Origin: Lineus longissimus
Taxonomy: Eukaryota > Nemertea > Pilidiophora > Heteronemertea > Lineidae
Direction: 5' to 3'
Assembly: GCF_910592395.1 (NCBI RefSeq)
Contig: NC_088309.1
Location: forward strand, 14,756,599-14,820,598
Length of the DNA stretch: 64,000 nucleotides
In this document: positions 20,792-31,973 of the stretch, piece after piece
How positions within the stretch are numbered: position 1 is the first letter of the stretch
Layout: each line of letters opens with the position of its first letter
Notes under the pieces: generated by a model
Database searches by the model: none
What the model was told of the DNA's origin: nothing
What the model saw: only the letters and a program-made list of their open reading frames with translations
Program-made: the position numbers and the translations under genes

Positions 20792-21840
20792 AGCCCCCCT
20801 TTAGGAGGGGCTCTTAAGATACACGTGTGTGTGGGAGTATATACTGATTTGATGAGAAATAAAGAGAGTAACTATTGTATATCCTACAAACAATTTTTTT
20901 TGGTATATTTCTGAATTAACTCCGTTGAGTTTACCGATTTCTCCGCGATCTTCCGGTGGTGGTTGCTATCCCATTTGTTGAAATTAATTTAAATTAATTT
21001 AAATCTTCATGGGAATTCGCTACATCATATGCCTAAGAAATTGGCCAATTATATTAATATTTTTATTAGAGAAATATCCGTCCTAAATAATGACAGAAAA
21101 GGGTGGTTTATTTCAATTTTGTGTCGACATGATCGAGGTCACGTGACATAAAAACAAAACAATCGTACACACCCGTCCAAAAAAGGCACTTTAAGAAAGA
21201 CAAATACGTTTTTCCAGCTTAAAACCACACTGACGACTAAGTTATATTGGTCTTCTGCCCAAATCTGAAGTATCAAAATGAATCACAAACTAGAACTAGC
21301 TCTATTTAGCAAAAGTTGCGTGAAAAATTCGGGTGAGCGACATTCTGCACCCTAGCGGCCAATAATTAAACTACTTTCAGCCGTCTGCTCCGGTCTCGTT
21401 AGGGAGTTTTTACCAAATGTACGCGATGATGACGTGCCCCATTAACAGGACGTAACATCTATTTTAAAATGCGTTTCCAAAGTGAATGCATGAGGACAAC
21501 CTATTTGTGTCGTATATCACTGGAAACGCCCGATTCCCGTGAATAAGGACAATCACAATGTATTACATTACCAAAACAAAAATGTGTCGGAAGGAACTAT
21601 ATGGATGGTCCCATCGCACCCCCCCCCCCTCCAGCAGTATGACACAGAAGGGCTAGTTGACTGTCCACCGGGGGGGGGGTTTGGGGGAGCTTCCCCCCAA
21701 CGCACTGGTAAAAACCTATGTCGACGGAGGGGGGTTTGGGGGGGTGTCCCCCCATTGTAACAGCTGTAGTTGTTAGAGCTTGCACTTAACATATGCTCGT
21801 AGGGGGGTTCGGGGGAGCTCCCCCGACCTAAAGGGGGGCT
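20792..21840. mobile_element. GC-hairpin TIR element, copy 2, uninterrupted
   Basis: 1049 bp starting AGCCCCCCTTTAGG and ending with its reverse complement CCTAAAGGGGGGCT. The 26-bp spacer CACTAAGTCCTTGACTTTAC plus ATATTA follows both copies (20766-20791 and 21841-21866), so the pair arose as a tandem duplication that included flanking DNA. AGAAATAAAGAG at 20850 and AT-rich B part; no protein. Confidence 0.75.
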
Positions 21841-21868
21841 CACTAAGTCCTTGACTTTACATATTAAC

Positions 21869-22306
21869 CTTAGTGACGTAGTTTTAGTTTTATAAACATT
21901 TTACCAAAACAGTCTTCTAATGAGCGGCTTATTATCATACATGGACAACGTAGTCTCCTCCAAACAAACGTGGTATATGTACGATTGACATCTGGCCTTC
22001 ATATCGTGGGCATTCTACGATTAATGAACAGCCAATCAGGAGTCCGTTATAGTGAAGGAGGTTAGGTTGTTGATCTTTTGTTTTAATATATGGTCACTGC
22101 CCGCTCGTCCCCGCTCCCCGGGCGCCCGCCCGCCCGCCCGCCCGCCCGCCCGCCCCCCCCCCCCCCTCCGATTCCACCCTACCATAGACCCCGCATTTAG
22201 GCCCTACCCTTTTTAGTGCAGGCAATGCTTTGATTGAATTACCGAACATCTGCCTTTGACGTCCCCGTTATGCGCTCCGACCGTGCGCCCCGACCAGTAC
22301 GAACTG
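21869..22306. other. non-coding with CCGC microsatellite
   Basis: No gene seen. A (CCGC)n tract followed by a C-run lies at about 22118-22166. Confidence 0.6.
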
Positions 22307-22500
22307 CCGGTGTAAAAGTAGAAAATGTCCCCTGGAAAAAGTGTATTGTGCTATAATATATTGTGCTATTGTATTCTGCTATAATAATAATATTTTTATG
22401 GTCCTATTATCTGGTCTATCGAGACCATGACTGAAGCGCATAATAGAATCCTTTGTTTCCCGGACATTCTATCCTAGGACATTTTAAACTTCTACACCGG
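22307..22500. mobile_element. 194-bp MITE, copy A
   Basis: Ends CCGGTGTAAAAGTAGAAAAT (left) and the reverse complement of CCGGTGTAGAAGTTTAAAAT (right). Subterminal GTCCCCTGGAAAAAGTGT and CTTTGTTTCCCGGACATTC recur in the copy at 50447-50632. Confidence 0.65.
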
Positions 22501-24418
22501 TCCAGTGTAATCGTTATTGTAGTCCTCTGAAGATATCAGCCCGAGTCAGCTTGCAAGCACAAGGAAAATAGTGGAAGAGTACCCTCCCCTGATCCCCACC
22601 AATAAACGTGCCCGCCCACGGACCCCAACCACCACCACGCCTTTGGCTGCACATTGATTTTTTTACTCTCTCCGCCTCACGTTTGATTGGAAATGCCCCC
22701 AAGCTCAGGATGATAGGCCTACTTTTTCCTATTCCGCTTGGTGATGAGTCAACCGAACGTAATCACGACGCCAACGGAGGTTCTTCGAATGCATTGCGAA
22801 AGTGACGAAATCAGCGCCTCTAGTCTCAAGATTGCGAAATGCCCCAATTCATTTGTCGTAATATATCGCTTACCATCGGGACGAAATGGATTCTACCAGT
22901 AATAATAATGATACAGGTAATAGCATGGTTAATGAAGATTTAGCAGGTATCAATATTATTGTGAAGTTTTCTTTACATAATCGACATTGGCGGCGTTTGG
23001 CCAACCAAACCAGCCAGCCCCTTTCGGTACAGCCTGCATACAATGTCAATAACATAGGCCTATGCACATGATGCATCGAATGTAACTGAAATGAAATGCA
23101 TGAACAGCAGGCAGCTGCTGTGCAGACTGACAGAGGTATAAAGTTATTTATGGACCCTTGACATTTAATAATAAGCGGAATATTGATTTGTTTGCTTGTT
23201 TCACCTATAGGAGATGGGTAGGCCTATTACTAGTATTGGTATTATTATGTTATGTTAGGTGAGCACACTCACTGACACTCACACTCACGGGCCATCATGG
23301 CCATGGCCATGCAGACGCAGTGACAGTGTGGGCTATTATAAATCACATAAACTGTGAGATGCAAACTTGTGATATCGCGATATGGGTAGGTAATCATTAA
23401 GTGCATCTCACGGTTTATTATAAGCCCACAGTGTGACGACAATCACAATTGAATAATGTCGATGCCAAAATCATAAAATGCGAGTATCGTATAGCAAGGC
23501 TATAGTTTTGTCCAAGTTGTTATGTAATCTTGGAAATCTGGACTTTTACTACAGCAAATACATTACAGTCATAGGCTTACTCTGATAAGTCTGAAAAGGT
23601 TCCCTTCAAACTTGGTACATGTGCAAACAAAATTGACATTTGGATTGTGAAAAAAAAGGATGCAACTGTGACTCTTTCCCGTTTCCCTCTCTCTGCAACC
23701 AAACAATGGAGAGAATAAAGTTTTAATCCTTCTCGTATTGTTCTGGACACTCTCCACGCATGCGAGGAGTTTGGTCCATGTGGTCAGGGTCTTTCTCGAA
23801 ACTGTCTATTGTACTGCCACAGCGTGAGAAGATGATGGTATGGTACAAATGTAGATAGCCATGGTATCTAGCACTGCATTTACAGAAGCTTAGCAGCCCA
23901 CCAGGCCTTCATGTAAGCCTACCGGTACATTGATTTAGTTAATGAATTATGAGTGACTTCCTCACGCACGCTGTTATTGTAACTGAACCACTGAGGACCA
24001 GGAATGGTTATTAAAAGTGGACCCACAATGATTATGATGACAGTACAGTACTGCCACTTTTTAAAGGGTAATTAAATAAGCGCCATGTCTGCATGACAGA
24101 AATAGTAAAATGGGGATACAATACAAAGCAGACCTGGCGATATATTATCGTGCAATGTTAGCATCATTGGGAATTGCCATTCTAAATTTTAACTTCTTCA
24201 TCTTTGCGAAAATTCTGGCTGCATAGCAGCCATCTTTGAAATCTTTTTTCTGATTTCATTGCCAATGGTTGTATGCAGAGGTACAAATAATACCCAAAAG
24301 ATTGAGGAGCAGATACACTGCCACTATTAAAAAGTGACTGACAATAATCTTCAGATTGTGGCATGTGACCTCTTTGCTAGACCGTCTGACCCAGATTTGT
24401 TTGCCTTCTCTTTTACAG
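22501..24418. other. non-coding; one possible first exon and one imperfect hairpin
   Basis: ATG at 22886 followed by nine codons and CAG|GTAATAG (22886-22916) could be a start exon ending in phase 1. It does not match the phase-0 entry of the exon at 24419. An imperfect inverted repeat pairs 23324-23363 with 23402-23436 (TGTGGGCT...GTGAGATGCA). Nothing else was recognised. Confidence 0.4.
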
Positions 24419-27307
24419 GCTGCACCAGCAAGTAGGCCTGAGGCAACTTCTCAACCTGTGAACAATAGGAAGTCAGTCAAAGCTAAGGTATGTGTGTGAC
24501 CAAGTTTCCATCACCGAATTCTTTTTAGACCTTGATATTGTTCAGACTTAACTTGTCATGTCAAATCTGTCATCATGACTTTATGGGAAAACCTGTAACA
24601 TGTTTGTCAAGGTTCCGCAGCAAAACATCCCCATAGCATAATGCTGCCACCTCCGTGCTTCACAGTCAGTACGGTGTTCTTTGGATCCCCCCCCCCCCCC
24701 CCCCCCCCGTTTTGCCAAACGTACTGCTGGTAGTTGTGGCCGAAGACTTCGCTTTTAGTCTCATCAGACCAAAGAACACTCCTCAAGAAGGCTCTGTATT
24801 TGCCCACATGTTCTCTCGCAAACTTCAGCCTTGCTTCCCGGTAGCGTTTTTGAAGTAAAGGCTTCTTTCTTGCCCTGCAGCCTCGTAGTCCACTACGATG
24901 CAAGACCTTCTGGACAGTGGACAGTGACACATTTGTCTCTGTAGCTTCTAATTCCTGGCAGAGGTGTTTCTTGGTCGTCTCGGGGTTAATGTGCACCTTT
25001 CTAACCAATGTGGGCTCATCTTTGGCTGTCAGCTTGCGCTTTCTTCCTGACCTTGGTAAGGTTGCTGTTGTCCCTGGGTCCCTGTACTTCCGCTTTATTG
25101 TCTGAACTGACGCCCGTGGCATATCAAGCTGCTTGAAAATGGCTCTTAGTGAAGTACCAGACTGGTTCAAGTGGACAGGCGACTCTATCAGATCTTGAGA
25201 GTACTCCTTTGACTTCCCCATGATGGCTCTAAGCTGGCAAATGACCTGAGCAGAAACCCAGTCCCTTTTATACTGCTACAGTGGCGCCACCTGAGCTATG
25301 ACATAATCATGATGGTCAACAGGTAGTTGAGACAAGATAAAAGCCATTGTATAACATATTTGCCCACCTCAAGGCCAAACAACTAGTAGATAAGGTAGGT
25401 GTATGTAAACTTATGACACTCTGAAATATGCATTGTTTTCAAATAGAGCTCATAAAAACAATGAAATTTTATGAAACAGAAGTATGTTTTTTAGTTGATG
25501 ACGAGATGTGATGATAGACTTCCTGTAAACTATATACTATTCCCGCGTTCGGTAGTTGCAGAGAAAGAGACAGGGTTATCATCCTTTGAATTGTTTGTAA
25601 ACTTTCGAGCACGACTGTACTCTCTAATTTTTGCCTTGGCCTCCAGAAATAATAGTGTATTTTCAAATTCTTTCTTATCAAACCTGAGTGTGTGTTATTA
25701 TTGCACCACCAATATCCAATTTGATAACCAGTACGCATGTACCCAATGGTTTGGTTGTCTAATTTTCTAATTGTAATTTCTAATTCTAGTGTGAAAGTCA
25801 ATAGTTCCCTTTTTTGTCATGGTAACGTTGTGGGCATTTTCTATTCTTGGCTCACATGGGTGAGCTTATATCCTTACGATTTCATCTTGTCCAGCATTGT
25901 TGGCTTTGACTTTGTCTGTCGTTAAGCACTTTTATCATATACCCTAAGTGCAGTGATCTGGCAGACGTATATGATAAATAGAAAACTGCACGAGTGTCTG
26001 ATCCGAGTATCCAGATTGCACTCGATGATTTTCTACGCAGGTCGAGAGCTTTTCAAGCCGTTGAAAATCATTTCGTGCAATCTGGATACTCGGATCAGAC
26101 ACTCGTGCGGTTTTCTTATTGTACATGTACATGTCAGAAGCACTATCAATGGAAACACGTGCACCACTTTTTTCAGAAAAGAAAAGCCAGCAAAGGAAAA
26201 GCAAGCAAGGCGAAGGGTAAGAAATTTTTATTAGATTCAAGTTGTCGTGTTGGAAATAACAGTGGTCATAAGATATATAGAAAATGTAGCACTTGTCTTC
26301 ATGGCATCATTGCATCACATCATCAGGAGGATAGGATTTTTGATAGAAATTTGCAACCATAAGCTGATTTAGAAATTTAATTTGCGGAGCAAAAACAAAC
26401 AGTTATGTGATATTTCCATTGAAATAATGGACTCCTCGGAGTGCATGATGCAATGAGATTACAAAGAAACATTTAGCCAAATGTTCAGTTGTTGAAAGGT
26501 TTAATGAGGAACTGACCCCTGTATCCTCATATCCAATCGGGGGGGGGGGGGGGGGGGGGACAATTTGGTCGCATGGCCATCAGAATGAAATGTAATTGAC
26601 TTATTTTGCAGGAGACTATTGCGCAGCTGAGAGAATAGACAACTACGACCCCAAAAACAACACGTATTACATAAAGTGGCAGGGATATGATGCGTCCCAC
26701 AACTCATGGGTAAAAGCGGAAGACGTAACTTCTCCTCTCATCTCTTCTTACAAAGAGAAATTAGGTAAATCATGATTGAAAGGATTATGGCTGTGTGCTC
26801 TATGCAGTTGATGTTGTAGTGGTTGTGAGTCAGGCTGATGCAGCAGTTTCTCAGAGGTAGTGCCCAATTCGAACAACTGTAGCTTATCACATAATTATCG
26901 TTTATCAGAATTGTGGAGTCAAAAGGAAGGATTGACAATCAATTTATTGAAATTCCTTCAGATGATACATTAAAAGATGTCATAAAACTCACCTGTCCAT
27001 TCAAAAGGCTTTTGTATTGCAATTACAGAACGGTTTCTATTCAATAAAAACACTTCGCTGGTGAGAAAATTGTTGGGAACACTTCAAAGCAGTGGAAGTC
27101 TTTGGTTCAAAGGCATCTCAAACCAGTATGAGGTTGCAGCATGAATGCAGTGTAATTGAGATTTGCTTGTTTTCTTCGCCTTAATTCCATATATTTTGGT
27201 AGTGTACCCTTGAAGAAAATGATATGATGTCGTGTGATACTAATATCTAAATAATAATGGTTCTTTTAATTTCGTCTATTTTAGGTTTCAGAACGCACAA
27301 GAAGTGA
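24419..27307 (+). CDS. small chromodomain protein gene, four exons visible, 5' end not found
   Basis: Exons with consensus splice sites and matching phases: 24419-24487 (phase 0 in and out), 26177-26216 (Lys/Ala-rich, phase 0 to 1), 26612-26764 (chromodomain, phase 1 to 1) and 27285-27307 (ends TTC AGA ACG CAC AAG AAG TGA). The predicted C-terminus is a basic linker followed by a chromodomain and a short basic tail. Chromodomains read methylated histone lysines. The introns contain a Tc1 fragment and a foldback hairpin. The initiating exon is missing, so total length is unknown. Chromodomains also occur in transposon integrases, but no such domain is nearby on this strand. Confidence 0.65.
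24607..25221 (-). pseudogene. Tc1/mariner transposase, N-terminal two thirds
   Basis: ATG at 25221 on the minus strand gives MGKSKEYSQDLIE and two helix-turn-helix domains (SLRAIFKQLDMPRASVQTI; NVSLSTVQKVLHRSGLRG), then LWSDETKSEVFG with the first catalytic Asp. The frame runs through a Gly stretch made by a C homopolymer (plus strand about 24689-24709) and stops after SIMLWGCFAAEP. The second Asp and the third acidic residue are missing. Confidence 0.85.
24607..25440 (-). mobile_element. Tc1-like transposon, 3'-truncated
   Basis: The right side carries the 5' end (GTGTATGTAAACTTATGACAC near 25400 resembles Tc1/Sleeping Beauty inner TIR sequence) and the minus-strand transposase runs left to a break at about 24607. 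It lies in an intron of the chromodomain gene. The left TIR is absent. Confidence 0.7.
25981..26115. repeat. foldback hairpin, 53-bp arms
   Basis: Left arm 25981-26033, loop 26034-26062, right arm 26063-26115. The arms are about 50/53 complementary (core GAGTGTCTGATCCGAGTATC). It lies in the intron just upstream of the Lys-rich exon at 26177. Confidence 0.85.
26612..26764 (+). CDS. chromodomain exon
   Basis: 51 codons: DYCAAERIDNY, then NTYYIKWQGYD, then HNSWVKAEDV and LISSYKEKL. These fit the chromodomain pattern Y-x-V/A-E-x-I, YxIKWxGY, N-S/T-W-x-x-x-E-x-V and the closing helix. Aromatic-cage positions (Y near the start, W of KWQGY, W of NSW) are present. Acceptor TTTTGCAG ends at 26611, donor GTAAAT at 26765. 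Confidence 0.8.
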
Positions 27308-28274
27308 TGCACCTCATGTCTTTCGATTGTTGAAAAAATTGATGTGAATTTGTGCAAATCCTCCCGCCTGTGTTTTTTTGTTCAGTGGAATTCACGTATT
27401 TCGGTATTCCTTCTTCACCTCCACGCATTATTCATTCTGACATAAACTCACATGATCACTTTTGATGAAAGATTACATAATGGATAATATTGAATTCGCA
27501 CAAATATAGTACAATGTAAACTTATCATATCTTTCAAAGGTCTCATTAAAAGTAAATGTAAGTTACATGTACATGTACTGTGGAATTATTGTTTTTTCAG
27601 ACAATCTGTGGCTGTTGTATACATGTATCATTCAATAAACGTGGCGTTTTTCATATTATTAGATACATATATAGTCTTGCCTTTATCTTTGCTACCTCCC
27701 AGCGACTTGACTACATGTATTATAAGGGACCATCTCAAAAGTATTTTGAAGCCTAAAAGACTACGGGTAAGTCATTTAGTCTTTTTGAGTGTGGTCACAC
27801 CCAAGACTAAGTGACTTGAGTCATTTTTGCTTCAAAAAACATGTACCTGTGAGATGGTCCCTGAATTCATACCTTGAGACAATATCCAGACCGGCACTTA
27901 ATACTGAGTTTCTCTTGACTTGGCATCAATAGAGAAGTCTGGCTACATGTGCTAGGATTGCAAATTACAGCGTACTTTACATGTACATTGGACTTGGAGC
28001 CTCCCTCTGTGGATACCTCTCTAATAAGGACACCGGTGCTGAATTAGTTTGGGTGGAATTCCACAACCAGGACGCCTTTCAATTGCAGACGATATTGGAG
28101 TGTCCTAACAGCAAGGTAACACTTTACTTAGACAACGTCACGTCCAACAAGAATACACCTGCCACATACGGAAATACTGCCTTTGAAGACATCATTCAGA
28201 ATGTTTGGGTTACTTAAGGATTTGTCACACCCACCCAGAAAATACACAAGATGTCATTGAAAATGCTTAAAAAA
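27308..28274. other. 3' UTR then intergenic; frame at 27981-28217 precedes minisatellite
   Basis: A 78-codon frame (27981-28217) starts MYIGLGASLCGYLSNKD. Its end (CAAGAATACACCTGCCACAT and GGAAATACTGCCTTTGAAGA) is a divergent version of the 88-bp minisatellite unit that follows. No family was recognised and I do not claim it is expressed. Confidence 0.4.
27634..27639 (+). promoter_or_regulatory. polyadenylation signal AATAAA
   Basis: First AATAAA after the chromodomain gene stop (27307), giving a 3' UTR of roughly 330-350 bases. Confidence 0.4.
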
Positions 28275-30605
28275 ATGTCACATCCCACCTGAATACGCCG
28301 AACGTATGGAAATACCGTCTCTGAAGACATTATCCAGCATGGTCGGTTTACTTTCGACACAATGTCACATCCCACCTGAATACGCCTGATCATATGGAAA
28401 TTACGTCTCTGAAGACATTATCCAGCATGGTCGGTTTACTTTCGACACAATGTCACATTCAACCTGAATACACCGGACCGTATGGAAATACCGTCTCTGA
28501 AGACGTCATCCAGAATGGTCGGTTTACTTTCGACACAATGTCACATTCAACCTGAATACGCCGGACCGTATGGAAATACCGTCTCTGAAGACGTCATCCA
28601 GAATGGTCGGTTTACTTTCGACACAATGTCACATTCAACCTGAATACGCCTGATCGTATGGAAATACCGTCTCTGAAGACGTCATCCAGAATGGTCGGAT
28701 TACTTTCGACACAAAGTCACATCCAACCTGAATACGCCTGATCGTATGGAAATACCGTCTCTGAAGACGTCATCCAGAATGGTCGGATTACTTTCGACAC
28801 AATGTCACATCCAACCTGAATACGCCTGATCATATGGAAATACCGTCTCTGAAGACGTCATCCAGAATGGTCGGATTACTTTCGACACAATGTCACATCC
28901 CACCTGAATACGCCTGATCATATGGAAATTACGTCTCTGAAGACATTATCCAGCATGGTCGGTTTACTTTCGACACAATGTCACATTCAACCTGAATACA
29001 CCGGACCGTATGGAAATACCGTCTCTGAAGACGTCATCCAGAATGGTCGGTTTACTTTCGACACAATGTCACATTCAACCTGAATAGGCCGGACCGTATG
29101 GAAATACCGTCTCTGAAGACGTCATCCAGAATGGTCGGATTACTTTCGACACAAAGTCACATCCAACCTGAATACGCCTGATCGTATGGAAATACCGTCT
29201 CTGAAGACGTCATCCAGAATGGTCGGATTACTTTCGACACAATGTCACATCCAACCTGAATACGCCTGATCATATGGAAATACCGTCTCTGAAGACGTCA
29301 TCCAGAATGGTCGGTTTACTTTCGACACAATGTCACATCCCACCTGAATACGCCTGATCATATGGAAATTACGTCTCTGAAGACATTATCCAGCATGGTC
29401 GGTTTACTTTCAACACAATGTCACATTCAACCTGAATACACCGGACCGTATGGAAATACCGTCTCTGAAGACGTCATCCAGAATGGTCGGTTTACTTTCG
29501 ACACAATGTCACATTCAACCTGAATAGGCCGGACCGTATGGAAATACCGTCTCTGAAGACGTCATCCAGAATGGTCGGTTTACTTTCGACACAATGTCAC
29601 ATTCAACCGGAATACGCCTGCTGATCGTATGGAAATACCGTCTCTGAAGACGTCATCCAGAATGGTCGGATTACTTTCGACACAAAGTCACATCCAACCT
29701 GAATACGCCTGATCGTATGGAAATACCGTCTCTGAAGACGTCATCCAGAATGGTCGGATTACTTTCGACACAATGTCACATCCAACCTGAATACGCCTGA
29801 TCATATGGAAATACCGTCTCTGAAGACGTCATCCAGAATGGTCGGATTACTTTCGACACAATGTCACATCCAACCTGAATACGCCTGATCATATGGAAAT
29901 ACCGTCTCTGAAGACGTCATCCAGAATGGTCGGTTTACTTTCGACACAGTGTCTCATTCATCCTGAATACGCCTGATCATATGGAAATACTGTCTCTGAA
30001 GACGTCATCCAGAATGGTCGGTTTACCTTCGACACAATGTCTCATTCATCCTGAATACCCCTGATCGTATGGAAATACCGTCTCTGAAGACGTCATCCAG
30101 AATGGTCGGTTTACTTTCGACACAATGTCACATCCAACCTGAATACGCCTGATCGTATGGAAATACCGTCTCTGAAGACGTCATCCAGAATGGTCGGATT
30201 ACTTTCGACACAATGTCACATCCAACCTGAATACGCCTGATCATATGGAAATACCGTCTCTGAAGACGTCATCCAGAATGGTCGGATTACTTTCGACACA
30301 ATGTCACATCCAACCTGAATACGCCTGATCATATGGAAATACCGTCTCTGAAGACGTCATCCAGAATGGTCGGTTTACTTTCGACACAGTGTCTCATTCA
30401 TCCTGAATACGCCTGATCATATGGAAATACTGTCTCTGAAGACGTCATCCAGAATGGTCGGTTTACCTTCGACACAATGTCTCATTCATCCTGAATACCC
30501 CTGATCGTATGGAAATACCGTCTCTGAAGACGTCATCCAGAATGGTCGGTTTACTTTCGACACAATGTCACATCCAACCTGAATACGCCTGATCATATGG
30601 AAATA
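28275..30605. repeat. 88-bp minisatellite array, about 26.5 units, with higher-order repeats
   Basis: The unit starts TGTCACATCCAACCTGAATA and includes CCGTCTCTGAAGACGTCATC and ACTTTCGACACAA. Starts recur every 88 bp from 28275 to 30566, with one 3-bp insertion near 29610. A marked variant (GGAAATTACGTCTCTGAAGA followed by CATTATCCAGCATGG) recurs at spacings of 528 and 440 bp, and another (GTGTCTCATTCATCC) at 440 bp, showing 5- and 6-unit higher-order repeats. Degenerate units flank it to about 28105 and 30800. The unit is not a multiple of three and contains stops, so it is not coding. Confidence 0.95.
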
Positions 30606-31749
30606 ATGACTCTGATAATGTCATTCAGAAGAGTTGGGTTTACCTACATGTACGATATAATGTCACTTCTAACCAAAATACTGCAGCTGCATATGGTATG
30701 TAATTCAGAATGATGGTTTACTTGAGACAATGTCACATCCAACCAGCTAGAATACACCTACCGCATACTGAAGTACGGTCTTTGAAGATGTCATTCAGAG
30801 CAGTTTGATTTTTCTCAGTAATCCAACAGCCCGCTACATGTATATGTGTACATGCAGGACAATACAATGGTCAGTCACTTCAAAGCGTGGCCTTCAGGGG
30901 ATGGCACAAGGACAAGGGCAACTTGAATACACAACCTTTCTCAGTCAAGATGAGGCAGATGCTACTTGACCATACACATCTTTGACACCTGTCTGCTCAT
31001 TTCCGGCAAAAATTGATGGTTCTTTATACATGTAGGCAGCCTGATAGTATCAGCTGTGTTCACCCAAGGTGAGCAACAATGAAAACAAGTGCATGTATTT
31101 TGATGCAAGAATCATTTTATTGCTGCTGAAATTCACATTCAGCCAGTAATACAAATCTGCTTATACATAATTGGTGGATTCACAATATATCAGATTACAC
31201 AAAAGGCATTTTCCAAGGTCCCCAGTGGTCCGGCAATAATTCTAAGTCGTTTTGGGAGTTGCAGGACATCAGCCTAGCCCCCTGCGGTCAGATAAAAAAA
31301 TTAACCAGCAGCAGGTACCCCCCTCATGATTAAGTTCGTCCCGAGGGCCGGAACATCGCTATATCGTCGAACAGTTGGCAGATTCCTGAGCGCCAGACGA
31401 GCAAAAAAAACTCTCACTGAACAGTTTTGCCTCAGTTGACACTTTTTGCCATACGACGTCATTTTAGGGTCGTCACAACACCTGATTTGTGGCGTAGTTT
31501 CCCAATAAACTGCATTGGAAGTTTGAACTTTCACTACAAAAAGTCACCTTATTCACAAACATGCTTCTTGAGAACCTCTGCAAGGGCCTTAAGAGATGCC
31601 ACAGAGTTCCGAAAACGTTAGCATCTCGTGGCATACTTTGTTAGCTTCGAGTGACATTTGGGGACACTATACCCTTTTAGGCAAACTTAGACCAAATCAA
31701 GTCGAAAAAGATCGGGATTTCTGAAATAAATCCGGCTTCAAAGGGTTAA
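30606..31749. other. decayed minisatellite edge, then non-coding
   Basis: 30606-30800 holds two or three diverged 88-bp units. The remainder has no exon that I can support. It is the 3' flank of the minus-strand KDZ-related gene. Confidence 0.5.
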
Positions 31750-31973
31750 TTACACGTACTCAATGCCAATGTCATCACAATCCTCCTCCTCAGAGCTAGA
31801 CGCATCCTCCTCCGAATTTGATTCTTCACCACCAGGTTGCACCTTCCCTTCCTCAAAATCCACCACGATCTCTATGTCAGTGTCCATACATTCAAATACA
31901 TCTGTTGCTTCTAGGAGAAGGTCTGTGTAGAATTCCTTTGATTCCAGCAGCAACTTCACCAATCCATGGTTTT
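31750..31973 (-). CDS. last exon of KDZ-related gene
   Basis: Phase 1 entry, reading NHGLVKLLLESKEFYTDLLL and ending in a Glu/Asp/Ser-rich tail before TAA (31752-31750). An acidic terminus is common in KDZ proteins. The exon is 1.4 kb from the previous one because of an inserted MITE. Confidence 0.6.

Noticed and set aside
21539-21843. frames made of Pro/Gly runs
   Set aside because: They are produced by the G-tract/C-tract hairpins of the TIR element.
22886-23071. 61-codon frame starting MDSTSNNNDTG as a full gene
   Set aside because: At best the first 31 bases form a start exon before GTAATAG. The rest reads as intron.
28275-30605. CRISPR-like periodic array
   Set aside because: Units are contiguous 88-bp repeats without unique spacers, in a eukaryotic context. 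It is a minisatellite.
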